Assembly: GCF_002835805.1 (NCBI RefSeq)
Contig: NZ_PISE01000004.1
Span: 62,001-126,000 of the forward strand
Direction: 5' to 3'
DNA length: 64,000 nt
Source: Niallia nealsonii
Lineage (GTDB): Bacteria; Bacillota; Bacilli; Bacillales; Cytobacillaceae
Below, piece by piece: positions 14,857 through 23,372 of the stretch. The number at the start of each line of letters is the position of its first letter. Within the stretch, counting starts at the first letter, position 1. A program made the translations under genes and the position numbers. Below the pieces are notes generated by a model that was not told the origin of the DNA, did no database searches, and was given only the letters and a program-made list of their open reading frames with translations.

Positions 14857-16701
14857 ATGAAACGTATTTTAAGTGCAGCTTTTTTTCTAATTATTTTTAG
14901 TCTGTTTTCAGGTGAATTAGCGCATGCAAAAGACTATAGCATTTCATCAGGCGTTGCGGTAAAAGGATCAATTGCCTCAGAAAGTGCTGAAAATACATAC
15001 ACATTTACAACAAATAAAGATGGAGAAGTATATATAACGCTTGATAATACTACTGGTGGATTTTCTATGTCGCTTTACGATAAAAATGGAAATTATATAG
15101 ATTCTGAGAGTAGCAGTTCGAGAGGTGCAAAACTGTCTCTTTACGAAAAAGTGACGAAAGGAACATACTATATAAAAATTGAACCGTATTACTGGAGTGG
15201 AATTACAAGTGCATCTTATCAGCTGAAAGCCACTTATCCTGGTTCTTTTAAAAGAAATGCTTCCACTTTTGAACCAAATGATACTTTTGACACAGGGTTG
15301 TCCATTAAATCGGGTCAATTATACACTTCTAAAAGTGATTCTAATTTAGATAGAGATATATACTATTTTTCAACAAATAAAGACGGAGAAGTATATATAA
15401 CGCTTGATGAAACGACAGGCGGCTTTTCCATGGCACTGTATGATCAATATGGAAATTATATAGAGTCAGAGTCTAGCAGTACAAGAGGTGGAAAACTTGT
15501 TATTTCTGAGGAAGTGACAAAAGGAAAATATTATATAGCCATTGAGCCTTATTATTGGGATGGAATTACAAGTGCCTCCTATCGCTTAAAAGCAACATAT
15601 CCTGGAAGCATTAACCGAAACAGCAGTTCATTTGAGCCAAATGATACAAAAGAGACTGCTTTATCTCTTATTTCCAATAAATATTACTCTTCTAGCAGTT
15701 ACTCTAATGTAGATCGAGATGTATATACATTTACAACAAATCGTGATGGAGCTGCCAATATTACACTAGATAAAATAACAGGTGGTTTCCAGTTACAGCT
15801 TTATGATAGTCAAGGAAATTATATAGATTCTTCTAGCACTAGCGATAAAGGAGGAACACTAAACATTTCTGAAGAGCTGTCTAAAGGAAAATATTATTTA
15901 TATATAGATCCGTATTACTGGAGTGGAGTTACAAAAGCTGATTATCGATTAAAAGCTTCTTTCCCAGACAAAACACCAACAGTTGACGCAATTTCAGATA
16001 AATCTGCAGTTATTACCGGAAAAGCAGAGTCGAACACAAAAGTATATGCATATGCAGGAAGCAAAAAATTAGGTGAAACAACAGCAAAAAGCGGAAAATA
16101 TTCCATTAAAATATCAAAGCAAAAAGCAGGAACATCGATAAGTGTCTATACAGTTGATACAGCTGGGAATATAAGCGCCAATAAAACAGTAAAAGTATTA
16201 GATAAAACAGCACCGAAAACTCCAAGTGTAGATTCAGTTTCAGATAAGTCTACTGCTGTAACTGGAACAGCAGAGGCAAAATCAAAGGTCTATGCATATG
16301 TAGGCAGCAAAAAAATAGGTGAAGCAACAGTGCCTAGCAATGGAAAATATTCGATTAAAATCGTAAAACAAAAAGCAGGAACATCAATAAGTGTTTATTC
16401 ATTAGATGCAGCAAAAAATAAAAGCGGCACAAAAACCGTTAAGGTGCTGGATAAAACAGCACCAAGTACACCAAGTGTCAATAAAGTAACAAGCAAAACG
16501 ACAACAGTGACAGGTAAAGCAGAAAAGAATGCAACCGTGTATGTCTATAATGGCAGCAAAAAGCTTGGATCAGGGAAAGCAGACAGCAAAGGGAACTATA
16601 AAGTAAAAATAGCAGCCCAAAAGAAAGGCTCTACATTAAAAGTGCATGCAAGTGATGCAGATGGAAATAAAAGTGGTGCAAAAAGTATAAAAGTAAATTA
16701 G
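14857..16701 (+). CDS. Secreted repeat protein: three PPC-like domains plus three Ig-like domains
   Basis: 614 residues. Signal peptide at 1-24 (ILSAAFFLIIFSLFSGELAHA). Three similar domains of about 115 residues follow, at roughly 27-132, 133-250 and 251-370, each with DGEVYITLDNTTGGFSM, LYD..GNYI and KGKYY..IEPYYW: the bacterial pre-peptidase C-terminal (PPC) fold. Then come three tandem Ig-like modules of about 80 residues (VTGKAES..VYAYAGSKKLGE, GTSISVYTVD) linked by VLDKTAP hinges. There is no catalytic domain, cell-wall anchor or S-layer motif. GGGGGA precedes the ATG. Probably an extracellular binding or matrix protein. Confidence 0.85.
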   Translation: MKRILSAAFFLIIFSLFSGELAHAKDYSISSGVAVKGSIASESAENTYTFTTNKDGEVYITLDNTTGGFSMSLYDKNGNYIDSESSSSRGAKLSLYEKVTKGTYYIKIEPYYWSGITSASYQLKATYPGSFKRNASTFEPNDTFDTGLSIKSGQLYTSKSDSNLDRDIYYFSTNKDGEVYITLDETTGGFSMALYDQYGNYIESESSSTRGGKLVISEEVTKGKYYIAIEPYYWDGITSASYRLKATYPGSINRNSSSFEPNDTKETALSLISNKYYSSSSYSNVDRDVYTFTTNRDGAANITLDKITGGFQLQLYDSQGNYIDSSSTSDKGGTLNISEELSKGKYYLYIDPYYWSGVTKADYRLKASFPDKTPTVDAISDKSAVITGKAESNTKVYAYAGSKKLGETTAKSGKYSIKISKQKAGTSISVYTVDTAGNISANKTVKVLDKTAPKTPSVDSVSDKSTAVTGTAEAKSKVYAYVGSKKIGEATVPSNGKYSIKIVKQKAGTSISVYSLDAAKNKSGTKTVKVLDKTAPSTPSVNKVTSKTTTVTGKAEKNATVYVYNGSKKLGSGKADSKGNYKVKIAAQKKGSTLKVHASDADGNKSGAKSIKVN

Positions 16702-16716
16702 AAATTTCCATATAAA

Positions 16717-16759
16717 AGGCTGTTCCATAAATTTGAAACTTACGGAACAGCTTTTTTAT
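16717..16759 (+). terminator. Terminator after the PPC-repeat gene
   Basis: GGCTGTTCC, 17-20 nt loop, GGAACAGC, TTTTTT. Confidence 0.8.
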
Positions 16760-16842
16760 TAAGAAATATCTATATGACAACAATAAAAGTGTTCATATAA
16801 AAAATTTTTTTGCTTCTTTTTTGCCTTTTAGTTAAAAAAATG

Positions 16843-16895
16843 AAAACACCCTTTATGATAAATGGGAAATTTCCGTATATCATAAAGGGTGTTTT
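16843..16895 (-). terminator. Long hairpin terminator of the 45-residue gene
   Basis: Arms of 18 nt, AAAACACCCTTTATGATA and TATCATAAAGGGTGTTTT, around a 17 nt loop. It begins 2 nt beyond the minus-strand stop codon at 16898 and is followed on that strand by a run of T. Confidence 0.85.
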
Positions 16896-16897
16896 GG

Positions 16898-17035
16898 TTA
16901 TTTTCTACCTAATTTTTCTTTCACTTTCTCTGTTAAATTTACACCCATCTCTTTTTCCTTCTCACGGACTTTTTCATTTTTCTGCGCTTTTTTTGCGGCA
17001 TCAATTGCTTTGTCTTTAAGATTATCCAAGTTCAT
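16898..17035 (-). CDS. Small charged protein, 45 residues
   Basis: Starts MNLDNLKDKAIDAAKKAQKN and goes on with KVREKEKEMGVNLTEKVKEKLGRK. It has heptad-like Lys/Glu/Ala helices, very hydrophilic, no cysteine and no signal peptide. TAAAGGAGG lies before the ATG. Promoter block and ribosome region parallel those of the 35-residue gene at 14393, though the two proteins are only loosely alike. A strong terminator follows. Possibly a general stress or spore-associated small protein; that is inference only. Confidence 0.7.
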   Translation of the reverse strand: MNLDNLKDKAIDAAKKAQKNEKVREKEKEMGVNLTEKVKEKLGRK

Positions 17036-17058
17036 TAAATAAAACCTCCTTTAGTATT

Positions 17059-17094
17059 TACTGTATATATAGACGGTTTAAAAGAGAGTGAAAC
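17059..17094 (-). promoter_or_regulatory. Promoter-like block shared by two tiny genes, copy 2
   Basis: GTTTCA, 15 nt, TCTATATATACAGTA on the minus strand, same spacing as at 14527-14562 although the 15 nt between differ, which argues for functional conservation of both boxes. Confidence 0.6.
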
Positions 17095-17221
17095 TAGATT
17101 ATTGCTGTTAATTTTTAGTGTATACAATAAATGGAAAGTAAGGAAAAGCTGAAATGATACGGCACCTATTGATGCTCTGTTCATACAATAACAGAAAAAA
17201 CTTGGGGAAGTGAGAAGCTAG

Positions 17222-17875
17222 ATGGCTAAATATATGGATTATACATCGCCAAAAACAAAGTTTACGGCAGATGTGAATAAAAGCAGATTATTTACGAAGG
17301 ACCGCAATAATTATATTAATGTGTTAGGTATTGCGCAGCTAAATACATTGGAAAATATTTCATTGCTGGATATTTATATCAGCAAAAATAATGTGATAGA
17401 GCCTCATGTTCATCAAAATGCTGCAGAGCTTGTGTATTGTATTTCTGGTGCTGCAACTGTTTCGCTGTTGAATCCTTTTACGAAACAAATTCAAAACTAT
17501 CCGATAACTCCTGGCCAAGTTGCAAATGTTCCGCAAGGCTGGTGGCATTATGAAGTGGCGACAATGGATAATACCCACTTGTTGGCAATATTTGATGCTA
17601 AAACTCCTGAAGTTATTTTGGGTTCGGATCTATTGCGACTAACTCCGCCTGACTTGATGGCACATACGTATTGCATGGATGTGAACACATGGAAAAAAGC
17701 AATTGCACCGATTAAAGAATCTGTCTTTATCGGACCACCTGAAAATTGCAATCGAAATCAGCAACCAGCGCATTATGGAAATTATGAACAAAATTATCAA
17801 AGCGGATACGCGCCACAAGCATCAGCCTACCAGCAGGCATATCCTTTTTCTCCACATTACATGCAAGGCTATTGA
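17222..17875 (+). CDS. Cupin-domain protein with Tyr/Gln-rich tail
   Basis: 217 residues. A single cupin barrel at about 40-130 has the metal-binding motifs HVHQNAAELVYCISG (two His and a Glu) and PQGWWHYE (third His), so it is likely a metal-binding cupin of the oxalate decarboxylase-like type. Residues 178-217 form a tail rich in Tyr, Gln, Asn, Pro and Ala (NYEQNYQSGYAPQ, YQQAYPF), as seen in spore coat and other assembly proteins. No signal peptide. GAAGTGAGAAG is a weak ribosome site. A spore-coat role is plausible but unproven; enzymatic activity unknown. Confidence 0.8.
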   Translation: MAKYMDYTSPKTKFTADVNKSRLFTKDRNNYINVLGIAQLNTLENISLLDIYISKNNVIEPHVHQNAAELVYCISGAATVSLLNPFTKQIQNYPITPGQVANVPQGWWHYEVATMDNTHLLAIFDAKTPEVILGSDLLRLTPPDLMAHTYCMDVNTWKKAIAPIKESVFIGPPENCNRNQQPAHYGNYEQNYQSGYAPQASAYQQAYPFSPHYMQGY

Positions 17876-17903
17876 GCTAATTAATTTTAAATTATCTAGA
17901 ATC

Positions 17904-17942
17904 AAAAAAATGAGAGACCATTTACTGTCTCTCATTTTTTTT
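17904..17942. terminator. Bidirectional terminator between convergent cupin and PQQ-repeat genes
   Basis: AAAAAAATGAGAGAC, 8 nt loop, GTCTCTCATTTTTTT; A-run and T-run on both sides serve both genes. Confidence 0.9.
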
Positions 17943-17950
17943 GATGATTG

Positions 17951-20900
17951 CTACTTAATCGTCACAGTAATAGGAGGAACTCTTAAGACTCCAAAACTAG
18001 AGCTAGAATCATACCTGATGCTATATGTTCCAAGTGGCATTTCTGCTGAAATTTGCAGAGCCAAATCTGGTATAATGCCGTTCCCATCTATTTGAGCATA
18101 GGCATAAGGCTCACTTGGATAATAGTCTCTTGTTTCATTGTCATTTAAATCAATATAAACATATCCATATTCATTTTTTGGGAAGCTATTTCCGCTAATA
18201 GTGATGCTGCTGTTTCGATTTACACTAGTCGAACTTGCTGCTATTTTTGCCGGTGTTAACGATATTGCAAGAGAAGCAGGCTCAACATCTAATGAACCTT
18301 GATTGGATTGATAGCGAATTTTATACGTTCCAGCTTTTCCTGTATCTGGAACGTGGAAATCAAAGAACGTAAACTCTCCTTTACTGTTGATTGTTATATA
18401 TTGTTGATAAGTTTCCCCATCGACATCATAATCTCTTTTTCCATTATTATTGATATCATAATAGATCATGCCAGAATCACCAGGCAAGAAATTTTGTCCT
18501 TTCACAGTAATTAAATCATGGGGTACTGCATTATCGACAGAAATAGATAAGCTTGCATTGGATTTTTCTAATGTAAAGGCAGCGCTTGGAACAGATATTG
18601 AACCGCTGCTTGCAGAAAATCTAATTGGATACGTTCCAGCTTGTGCTGATGGAGCGGTAAGTACTGCATCTTGGAATGTTCCGCTGCTTGTTGTCGTAAT
18701 ATACGTATATGGTTCATTAGAATAGTCGTACTTTTCGTTCTTGTTTAAATCAAAATAAATATACCCATTAACATCTGGCGGAAATAATGTACCTTGCACT
18801 TTTATTTTGGTATAAGGAACTCCTTTAGCAGGGGATAAAGTCATTTTCGCCTGTGTTTTTGTAATTTGAAAACTACTTGGCTGTACGTCTAACGAATCGC
18901 TGCTTGCTTGAAAATAGATATTGTAATTTCCTTCTGCTTTATCCGGGATGGACAGGGCGGAACTTTCAAACTTTCCTTGGCTGTCTGCCTGTACATATGC
19001 ATATGGATCTGTTGAATAGTCTAATTTTTTATTTTTATTTGCATCAAAATAAACCGTACCCGATTCCCCGCTGACAAATAGGCTGCCTGTCACTTTCACT
19101 TTTGTTTGTGCTGGACCGCTAGTAGGATTTATCGACATTTTTGCTTTGGTAGGTGTCACAGTAAAGGTAAATGGATTGACTGTTAATGTCCCTAAATCTG
19201 ATTGATAGCGGATGGAATATTTCCCAGTTTTTGTATTTGGTATTTGGATAGAAATGTCTTTGAAAGACCCCTTTTCCATTGTTACCCACTGATTGGGTTC
19301 TTCCCATTCAAACTTCCCATTATTATTCTTATCAAAATAAAGCTTTCCTCTTTCTCCTGCTGCAAATCCAGATCCGTTTAATTTAGCAGTTACATGGGGT
19401 TCACCACTGCTAATAGAACTTTTAATGGTAGTTTTTAAAGTCTTTAATGCAAAAATGGCTGGTTTCACACTGTCTGGATCATCCTCAAGGGATTTCGAAG
19501 TATATAGGATGTCATAGTTTCCTATTTTTTGTTCCGGAATTAGAAGAGAAACAGATGGAAATTCTCCTTTTTTATCTGTCCTTGCCCAAGCATAAATCTC
19601 TGAATCGTCACGAATCTTATTTTTGTTTGCGTCAATAAAAACTTCTCCCGATTCATCAATCGGCAAGCCTTTGCCGCTTACTCGAATGGTTGTATGAGCA
19701 ACTCCTGCTGTTGGGCTCGCAGTTAATGTCCCGCCTGGATCCATGTAAAAGTTTTTATTGCTTAAATTGCCTTTAATCGAATAATTATCGCTGGTGTAGG
19801 TGTAGTAGCCTTGTTTTTTCATGGTTACTACATAGCTGCTAGTAGGGATTCCTTTTACTTGAAAACCCCCTTTGCTATCTGTTTTTGTTTTAAATCCGGC
19901 AATATAAACCTCTGCATTGGCAACAACTTTTTTCGTTTTTCTATCCAATACCTTGCCGCTTAAAGAGTATGTTTTTTTGCCAGAAGGATTATAGGCATAA
20001 ACTCTGCCATCTTCTGATCCTATATAAATATCGCCTTTTTGACTAATAGAAGGAGAACTAGTAATAGCTCCAGAAGTACTTGCCTTCCATTTTAACGTCC
20101 CATTAGAGGCGAGTGCATACAAATAATTATCCTTGCTTCCAAAGTAAATGACCCCTTTTGCATCAATAAGAGGAGAGGAGGTAATTCCTTCTGCTGCTTT
20201 ATACTGCCATTTTATTTTCCCTTTGGAATCAATTGCATAAAAACTTCCCTCTGCTGTTCCTATATAGAGGATGCCACTTGTAGTCATAGCTGCTGTACCT
20301 GTTATATCCCCATTTAGTTTTGTTTTCCAAATGACTTTACCTGTTCTTTGGTTGATCGCATAAAAGTTCTCATCTTCTGAACCAACGTAGACAGTGCCGT
20401 TTTCACCTATGAGAACCGAGGATGAGGTATAGGATCCAATTTCATATTTCCATTTCTTTTTACCATTTGCATCTAATGCATATACATTTCCTGAAATAAA
20501 AGCATTATTGCCTGTGGAACCATAAAAAACATCGGTAAAATAAATATATCCATTTGCTCCAATAGAAGGTGTAGCATCAATGCTGGATGCTGTGTAGGAC
20601 CATTTTAATTTTCCATCTTTAATGGCTAATAGTTTTCCTTTTGCAACAGAATTAGCACCATCTTCAAAAAATCCAGATACTCCAGCATAAACAGTGCCAT
20701 CAGAACCAATTGCGGGCGGAGAATTCAGCCAAAGTTGTGATGAGCGCTCCGTTGGGATAGAATAGGACCATTTCATTTTTCCAGTGGATGTAATAGCATA
20801 TAAAGTTGTACCTGATGTTACATAGATTGTGCCGTCATAAGCAATCGCTGCAGAAGCAGAGATCGATGATTTTGTTTTATATTTCCATTTCAACTTTCCG

Positions 20901-21265
20901 TCGCTTTTTATTGCATATAAGTAGGAATCTTCTGAACCAATATAAATAGTGCCATCTTTTCCAATAACAGGAGATGCGCTAACAGCATCACCTGTTTTAT
21001 AGGTCCATTTAAGAGCAGGTGCAAAGCTTCCTGTATAAGGTGACAGCCTATTCCAGTTTAAAGATGTGGGCTGGTCTCCATATGCATCATATAATCCAGC
21101 CTTGTAGCCTTTCCCCTGATAAAACTTTTTAGTTGCTGCTGTGGCCGTTTCAGCAGAGCCAAATAAAACCATAAAAAAGAGCGCTGCCATTCCCAGATAA
21201 ACGAAAAGGTAACGCCTCAACTTCAAGCTTTTTTTTCTTATTTTTTTTCCTTCCTGTTCATTCAT
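17951..21265 (-). CDS. Large secreted protein: PQQ-like beta-propeller plus six calcium-loop Ig-like repeats
   Basis: 1104 residues. A basic N-terminus and signal or anchor segment at about 18-43 (YLFVYLGMAALFFMVLFGSA). Residues about 80-430 are tandem PQQ-like beta-propeller blades (SPVIGKDGTIYIGSEDSYLYAI and variants, each with KWKY). Residues about 435-515 are a carboxypeptidase-regulatory-like domain (GKVLDRKTKKVVANAEVYIAG). Six modules of about 97 residues follow to the end, each opening like KVKVTGSLF and carrying a DxNxNxxxD loop (DANKNKIRDDSE, DINNNGKRDYDV) that looks calcium-binding. No protease domain or sortase signal. Probably an extracellular structural or adhesive protein. Confidence 0.88.
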   Translation of the reverse strand: MNEQEGKKIRKKSLKLRRYLFVYLGMAALFFMVLFGSAETATAATKKFYQGKGYKAGLYDAYGDQPTSLNWNRLSPYTGSFAPALKWTYKTGDAVSASPVIGKDGTIYIGSEDSYLYAIKSDGKLKWKYKTKSSISASAAIAYDGTIYVTSGTTLYAITSTGKMKWSYSIPTERSSQLWLNSPPAIGSDGTVYAGVSGFFEDGANSVAKGKLLAIKDGKLKWSYTASSIDATPSIGANGYIYFTDVFYGSTGNNAFISGNVYALDANGKKKWKYEIGSYTSSSVLIGENGTVYVGSEDENFYAINQRTGKVIWKTKLNGDITGTAAMTTSGILYIGTAEGSFYAIDSKGKIKWQYKAAEGITSSPLIDAKGVIYFGSKDNYLYALASNGTLKWKASTSGAITSSPSISQKGDIYIGSEDGRVYAYNPSGKKTYSLSGKVLDRKTKKVVANAEVYIAGFKTKTDSKGGFQVKGIPTSSYVVTMKKQGYYTYTSDNYSIKGNLSNKNFYMDPGGTLTASPTAGVAHTTIRVSGKGLPIDESGEVFIDANKNKIRDDSEIYAWARTDKKGEFPSVSLLIPEQKIGNYDILYTSKSLEDDPDSVKPAIFALKTLKTTIKSSISSGEPHVTAKLNGSGFAAGERGKLYFDKNNNGKFEWEEPNQWVTMEKGSFKDISIQIPNTKTGKYSIRYQSDLGTLTVNPFTFTVTPTKAKMSINPTSGPAQTKVKVTGSLFVSGESGTVYFDANKNKKLDYSTDPYAYVQADSQGKFESSALSIPDKAEGNYNIYFQASSDSLDVQPSSFQITKTQAKMTLSPAKGVPYTKIKVQGTLFPPDVNGYIYFDLNKNEKYDYSNEPYTYITTTSSGTFQDAVLTAPSAQAGTYPIRFSASSGSISVPSAAFTLEKSNASLSISVDNAVPHDLITVKGQNFLPGDSGMIYYDINNNGKRDYDVDGETYQQYITINSKGEFTFFDFHVPDTGKAGTYKIRYQSNQGSLDVEPASLAISLTPAKIAASSTSVNRNSSITISGNSFPKNEYGYVYIDLNDNETRDYYPSEPYAYAQIDGNGIIPDLALQISAEMPLGTYSIRYDSSSSFGVLRVPPITVTIK

Positions 21266-21295
21266 CTTCTTTTCAGCTTCCCCTCTGAATTTAGT

Positions 21296-21335
21296 GTAAA
21301 TCTAAAAAAACACATAGGTGTTTTTTTAAATTTAC
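21296..21335. other. 40 bp near-perfect inverted repeat upstream of the PQQ-repeat gene
   Basis: GTAAATCTAAAAAAACAC, ATAG, GTGTTTTTTTAAATTTAC: 18 bp arms with one mismatch, about 30 bp before the minus-strand start. It could be an operator or a terminator-like hairpin. The remaining gap to 21630 is AT-rich with nothing recognisable. Confidence 0.5.
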
Positions 21336-21631
21336 CACATGCAATTTCTTTTATATAGCCTTTTTTTAAGACATTTTCCGCAATTTTTTTGGAGGCAATA
21401 TTTCCTTGTTTAAATGTCTGTTGGTAAGAGAAATTTATCTCCTATTATTAACCTAAGCTAACAATCATTAAAGGGAATCAGCCTACATTAATTAAAGTTT
21501 ATAGGCTCTTAAAGAATATGAAACTAACCTTTTATCTTTAATAGGCGAGAAGACTCCATTCTCTGTAGTTAACTTTTTCATATATTTATTATTTCCTATT
21601 TATTCCACGTATCTGAGTGAAGGTTCATTTT

Positions 21632-21662
21632 ATGACATTTGTCATTTCCATTTGATGACATC
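21632..21662 (+). promoter_or_regulatory. Candidate response-regulator operator for the ABC/two-component operon
   Basis: ATGACA/TT/TGTCAT palindrome at 21632-21645 and a third half-site GATGACATC at 21654-21662, about 65-95 bp before the first gene. Sites of this kind (ATGACA/TGTCAT) suit a DesR/YvfU-type LuxR-family regulator, and the operon encodes one. Confidence 0.5.
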
Positions 21663-21725
21663 TGCGACTAATCAACGAGTTTAGATCATCATAGAATGTA
21701 AGTATAAAGCGTCGGAGGTGGATAA

Positions 21726-22625
21726 ATGGAGAATATTGTGAGATTGACTAATGTTTCAAAAGTATTTGCTGATCAAAAGGCAGTGGATAATATCTCTTTT
21801 TCCATAAATAAGGGAGAAGTTGTGGCGATATTAGGAGCTAATGGTGCTGGGAAAACAACAACTATTTTAATGATGTTAGGGTTAGTTAGGTCAACTGATG
21901 GAGAGGTTATGTTATTTGGGACTCGTCCAAATCAAAAAGAGGTAAAAGAGCGTATTGGCTGTATGCTGCAGGAAGTAAGTGTGATGGATGGTTTAAGGGT
22001 GAAAGAAATTATTTCTTTAGTGCAGAGCTACTATCCTAAACCGATGGGAACGGCTGACTTATTGGCAATCACGGGATTTGAGAAAAGGGACTGGAACAAA
22101 CGAACTGAGAAGCTTTCTGGGGGACAAAAGCGGCGGCTGAATTTTGCATTGGCATTAGCGGGAAACCCTGATTTACTGTTTTTTGATGAGCCAACAGTAG
22201 GCATGGATATTACGGCAAGAAAGAACTTTTGGGATACAGTAAAGAGTTTAAAGGACAGTGGGAAAACGATTATCTTTACAACTCATTATTTGCAGGAAGC
22301 AGATGAAGTGGCAGAAAGAATCATTTTGTTTAACCATGGCTCTATTGTGGAAGATGGGACCCCGACAGATTTAAAAAACAGATTGTCGAGCCAAAGGGTT
22401 TCTTTTCAAGCAGTAGAGAATGTTTCTTTAGATATGTATCGTAAACTGCCTTATTGTTTAGAGGCAAAACAAGTGGAAGGCCGTGTTACTCTTGTAACAG
22501 ATGATGCAGATGAATTGCTTAACGTTTTAATTGCCAACAAACTATCTATGAAACAAATCGAAGTCCATCAAGGAAAATTAGAAGAGGCATTTTCAGAACT
22601 GGCAGCAAAAAAGGAGGTTATGTAA
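21726..22625 (+). CDS. ABC transporter ATP-binding protein (YvfR-like)
   Basis: 299 residues, cytoplasmic ATPase of an ABC-2 type exporter. Walker A is GANGAGKTT (37-45), the signature LSGGQKRR (130-137), Walker B LLFFDEPTVGMD (150-161) and the switch His in TTHYLQEAD. The C-terminal 80 residues are the regulatory extension of drug/antibiotic exporter ATPases. GGAGG precedes the ATG. First gene of a four-gene operon; the permease starts immediately after its stop. Order ATPase-permease-kinase-regulator is the B. subtilis yvfRSTU arrangement, so export of a drug or envelope-active compound under sensor control is likely. Confidence 0.93.
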   Translation: MENIVRLTNVSKVFADQKAVDNISFSINKGEVVAILGANGAGKTTTILMMLGLVRSTDGEVMLFGTRPNQKEVKERIGCMLQEVSVMDGLRVKEIISLVQSYYPKPMGTADLLAITGFEKRDWNKRTEKLSGGQKRRLNFALALAGNPDLLFFDEPTVGMDITARKNFWDTVKSLKDSGKTIIFTTHYLQEADEVAERIILFNHGSIVEDGTPTDLKNRLSSQRVSFQAVENVSLDMYRKLPYCLEAKQVEGRVTLVTDDADELLNVLIANKLSMKQIEVHQGKLEEAFSELAAKKEVM

Positions 22626-23363
22626 ATGAACATCATTTTTATGCAGACAAAAGCAGAATTGCTTCGAATGTTCCGCAATAAATATTATATTTTTTGGTCC
22701 TTATGTATGCCTATTTTGTTTTATTTTCTTTTTACAAGGGTGATCAGTACACCACAGGAAAATCAAGAGGTGTGGAAAGCCCATTATTTAATGTCTATGA
22801 CGACCTTTAGTGTGATGGGTTCATCCATTATGTCATTGGGGATAAAGATGGTGCAGGAACAAGCGGAAGGATGGACACGTTTTATTAAAACTACGCCTCT
22901 TTCAACAGGAACTTATTTTGCGGCAAAAATGATGGCACAAACGGTTATTCATCTATTTTCTATTTTGGTTATTTTTATTGCCGGTGTTTTTATAAATGGG
23001 GTAGAGCTTACTTCCTTGCAGTGGATTACTTCTGGAATATGGATTCTTTTTGGCTCTTTGCCATTTTTGGCGATTGGCACGGTGATTGGAACAATGAAAA
23101 AAGTGGAAACAGCATCTGGAGTCAGCAATCTTCTTTATATGGTATTGGCAATTTCCGGTGGAATGTGGATGCCTATTGACGTATTCCCAAATGTAATGCA
23201 AACAATTGCTAAATGGATTCCATCTTATCATTTTGCAGATGGGGCATGGGAAATTATTAGAGGCAATATTCCTGACAGCACTAATTTTCTTTTTGTGATA
23301 GGGTATCTTTTCCTTTTTATGCTACTATCAACTTATATAAGAAGAAAACAAGAAGCTGTTTAA
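22626..23363 (+). CDS. ABC-2 type permease (YvfS-like)
   Basis: 245 residues, six predicted transmembrane segments: an N-terminal one (YIFWSLCMPILFYFLFT), a block from about 60 to 190 including the ABC-2 signature ISGGMWMPIDVFPNVMQTIAKWIPSYHFADG, and a final one at FLFVIGYLFLFMLLS. Begins at the nucleotide after the ATPase stop codon, with AAGGAGG inside the end of that gene. It forms the membrane channel of the exporter. Substrate unknown. Confidence 0.92.
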   Translation: MNIIFMQTKAELLRMFRNKYYIFWSLCMPILFYFLFTRVISTPQENQEVWKAHYLMSMTTFSVMGSSIMSLGIKMVQEQAEGWTRFIKTTPLSTGTYFAAKMMAQTVIHLFSILVIFIAGVFINGVELTSLQWITSGIWILFGSLPFLAIGTVIGTMKKVETASGVSNLLYMVLAISGGMWMPIDVFPNVMQTIAKWIPSYHFADGAWEIIRGNIPDSTNFLFVIGYLFLFMLLSTYIRRKQEAV

Positions 23364-23372
23364 GGAGGGTGT

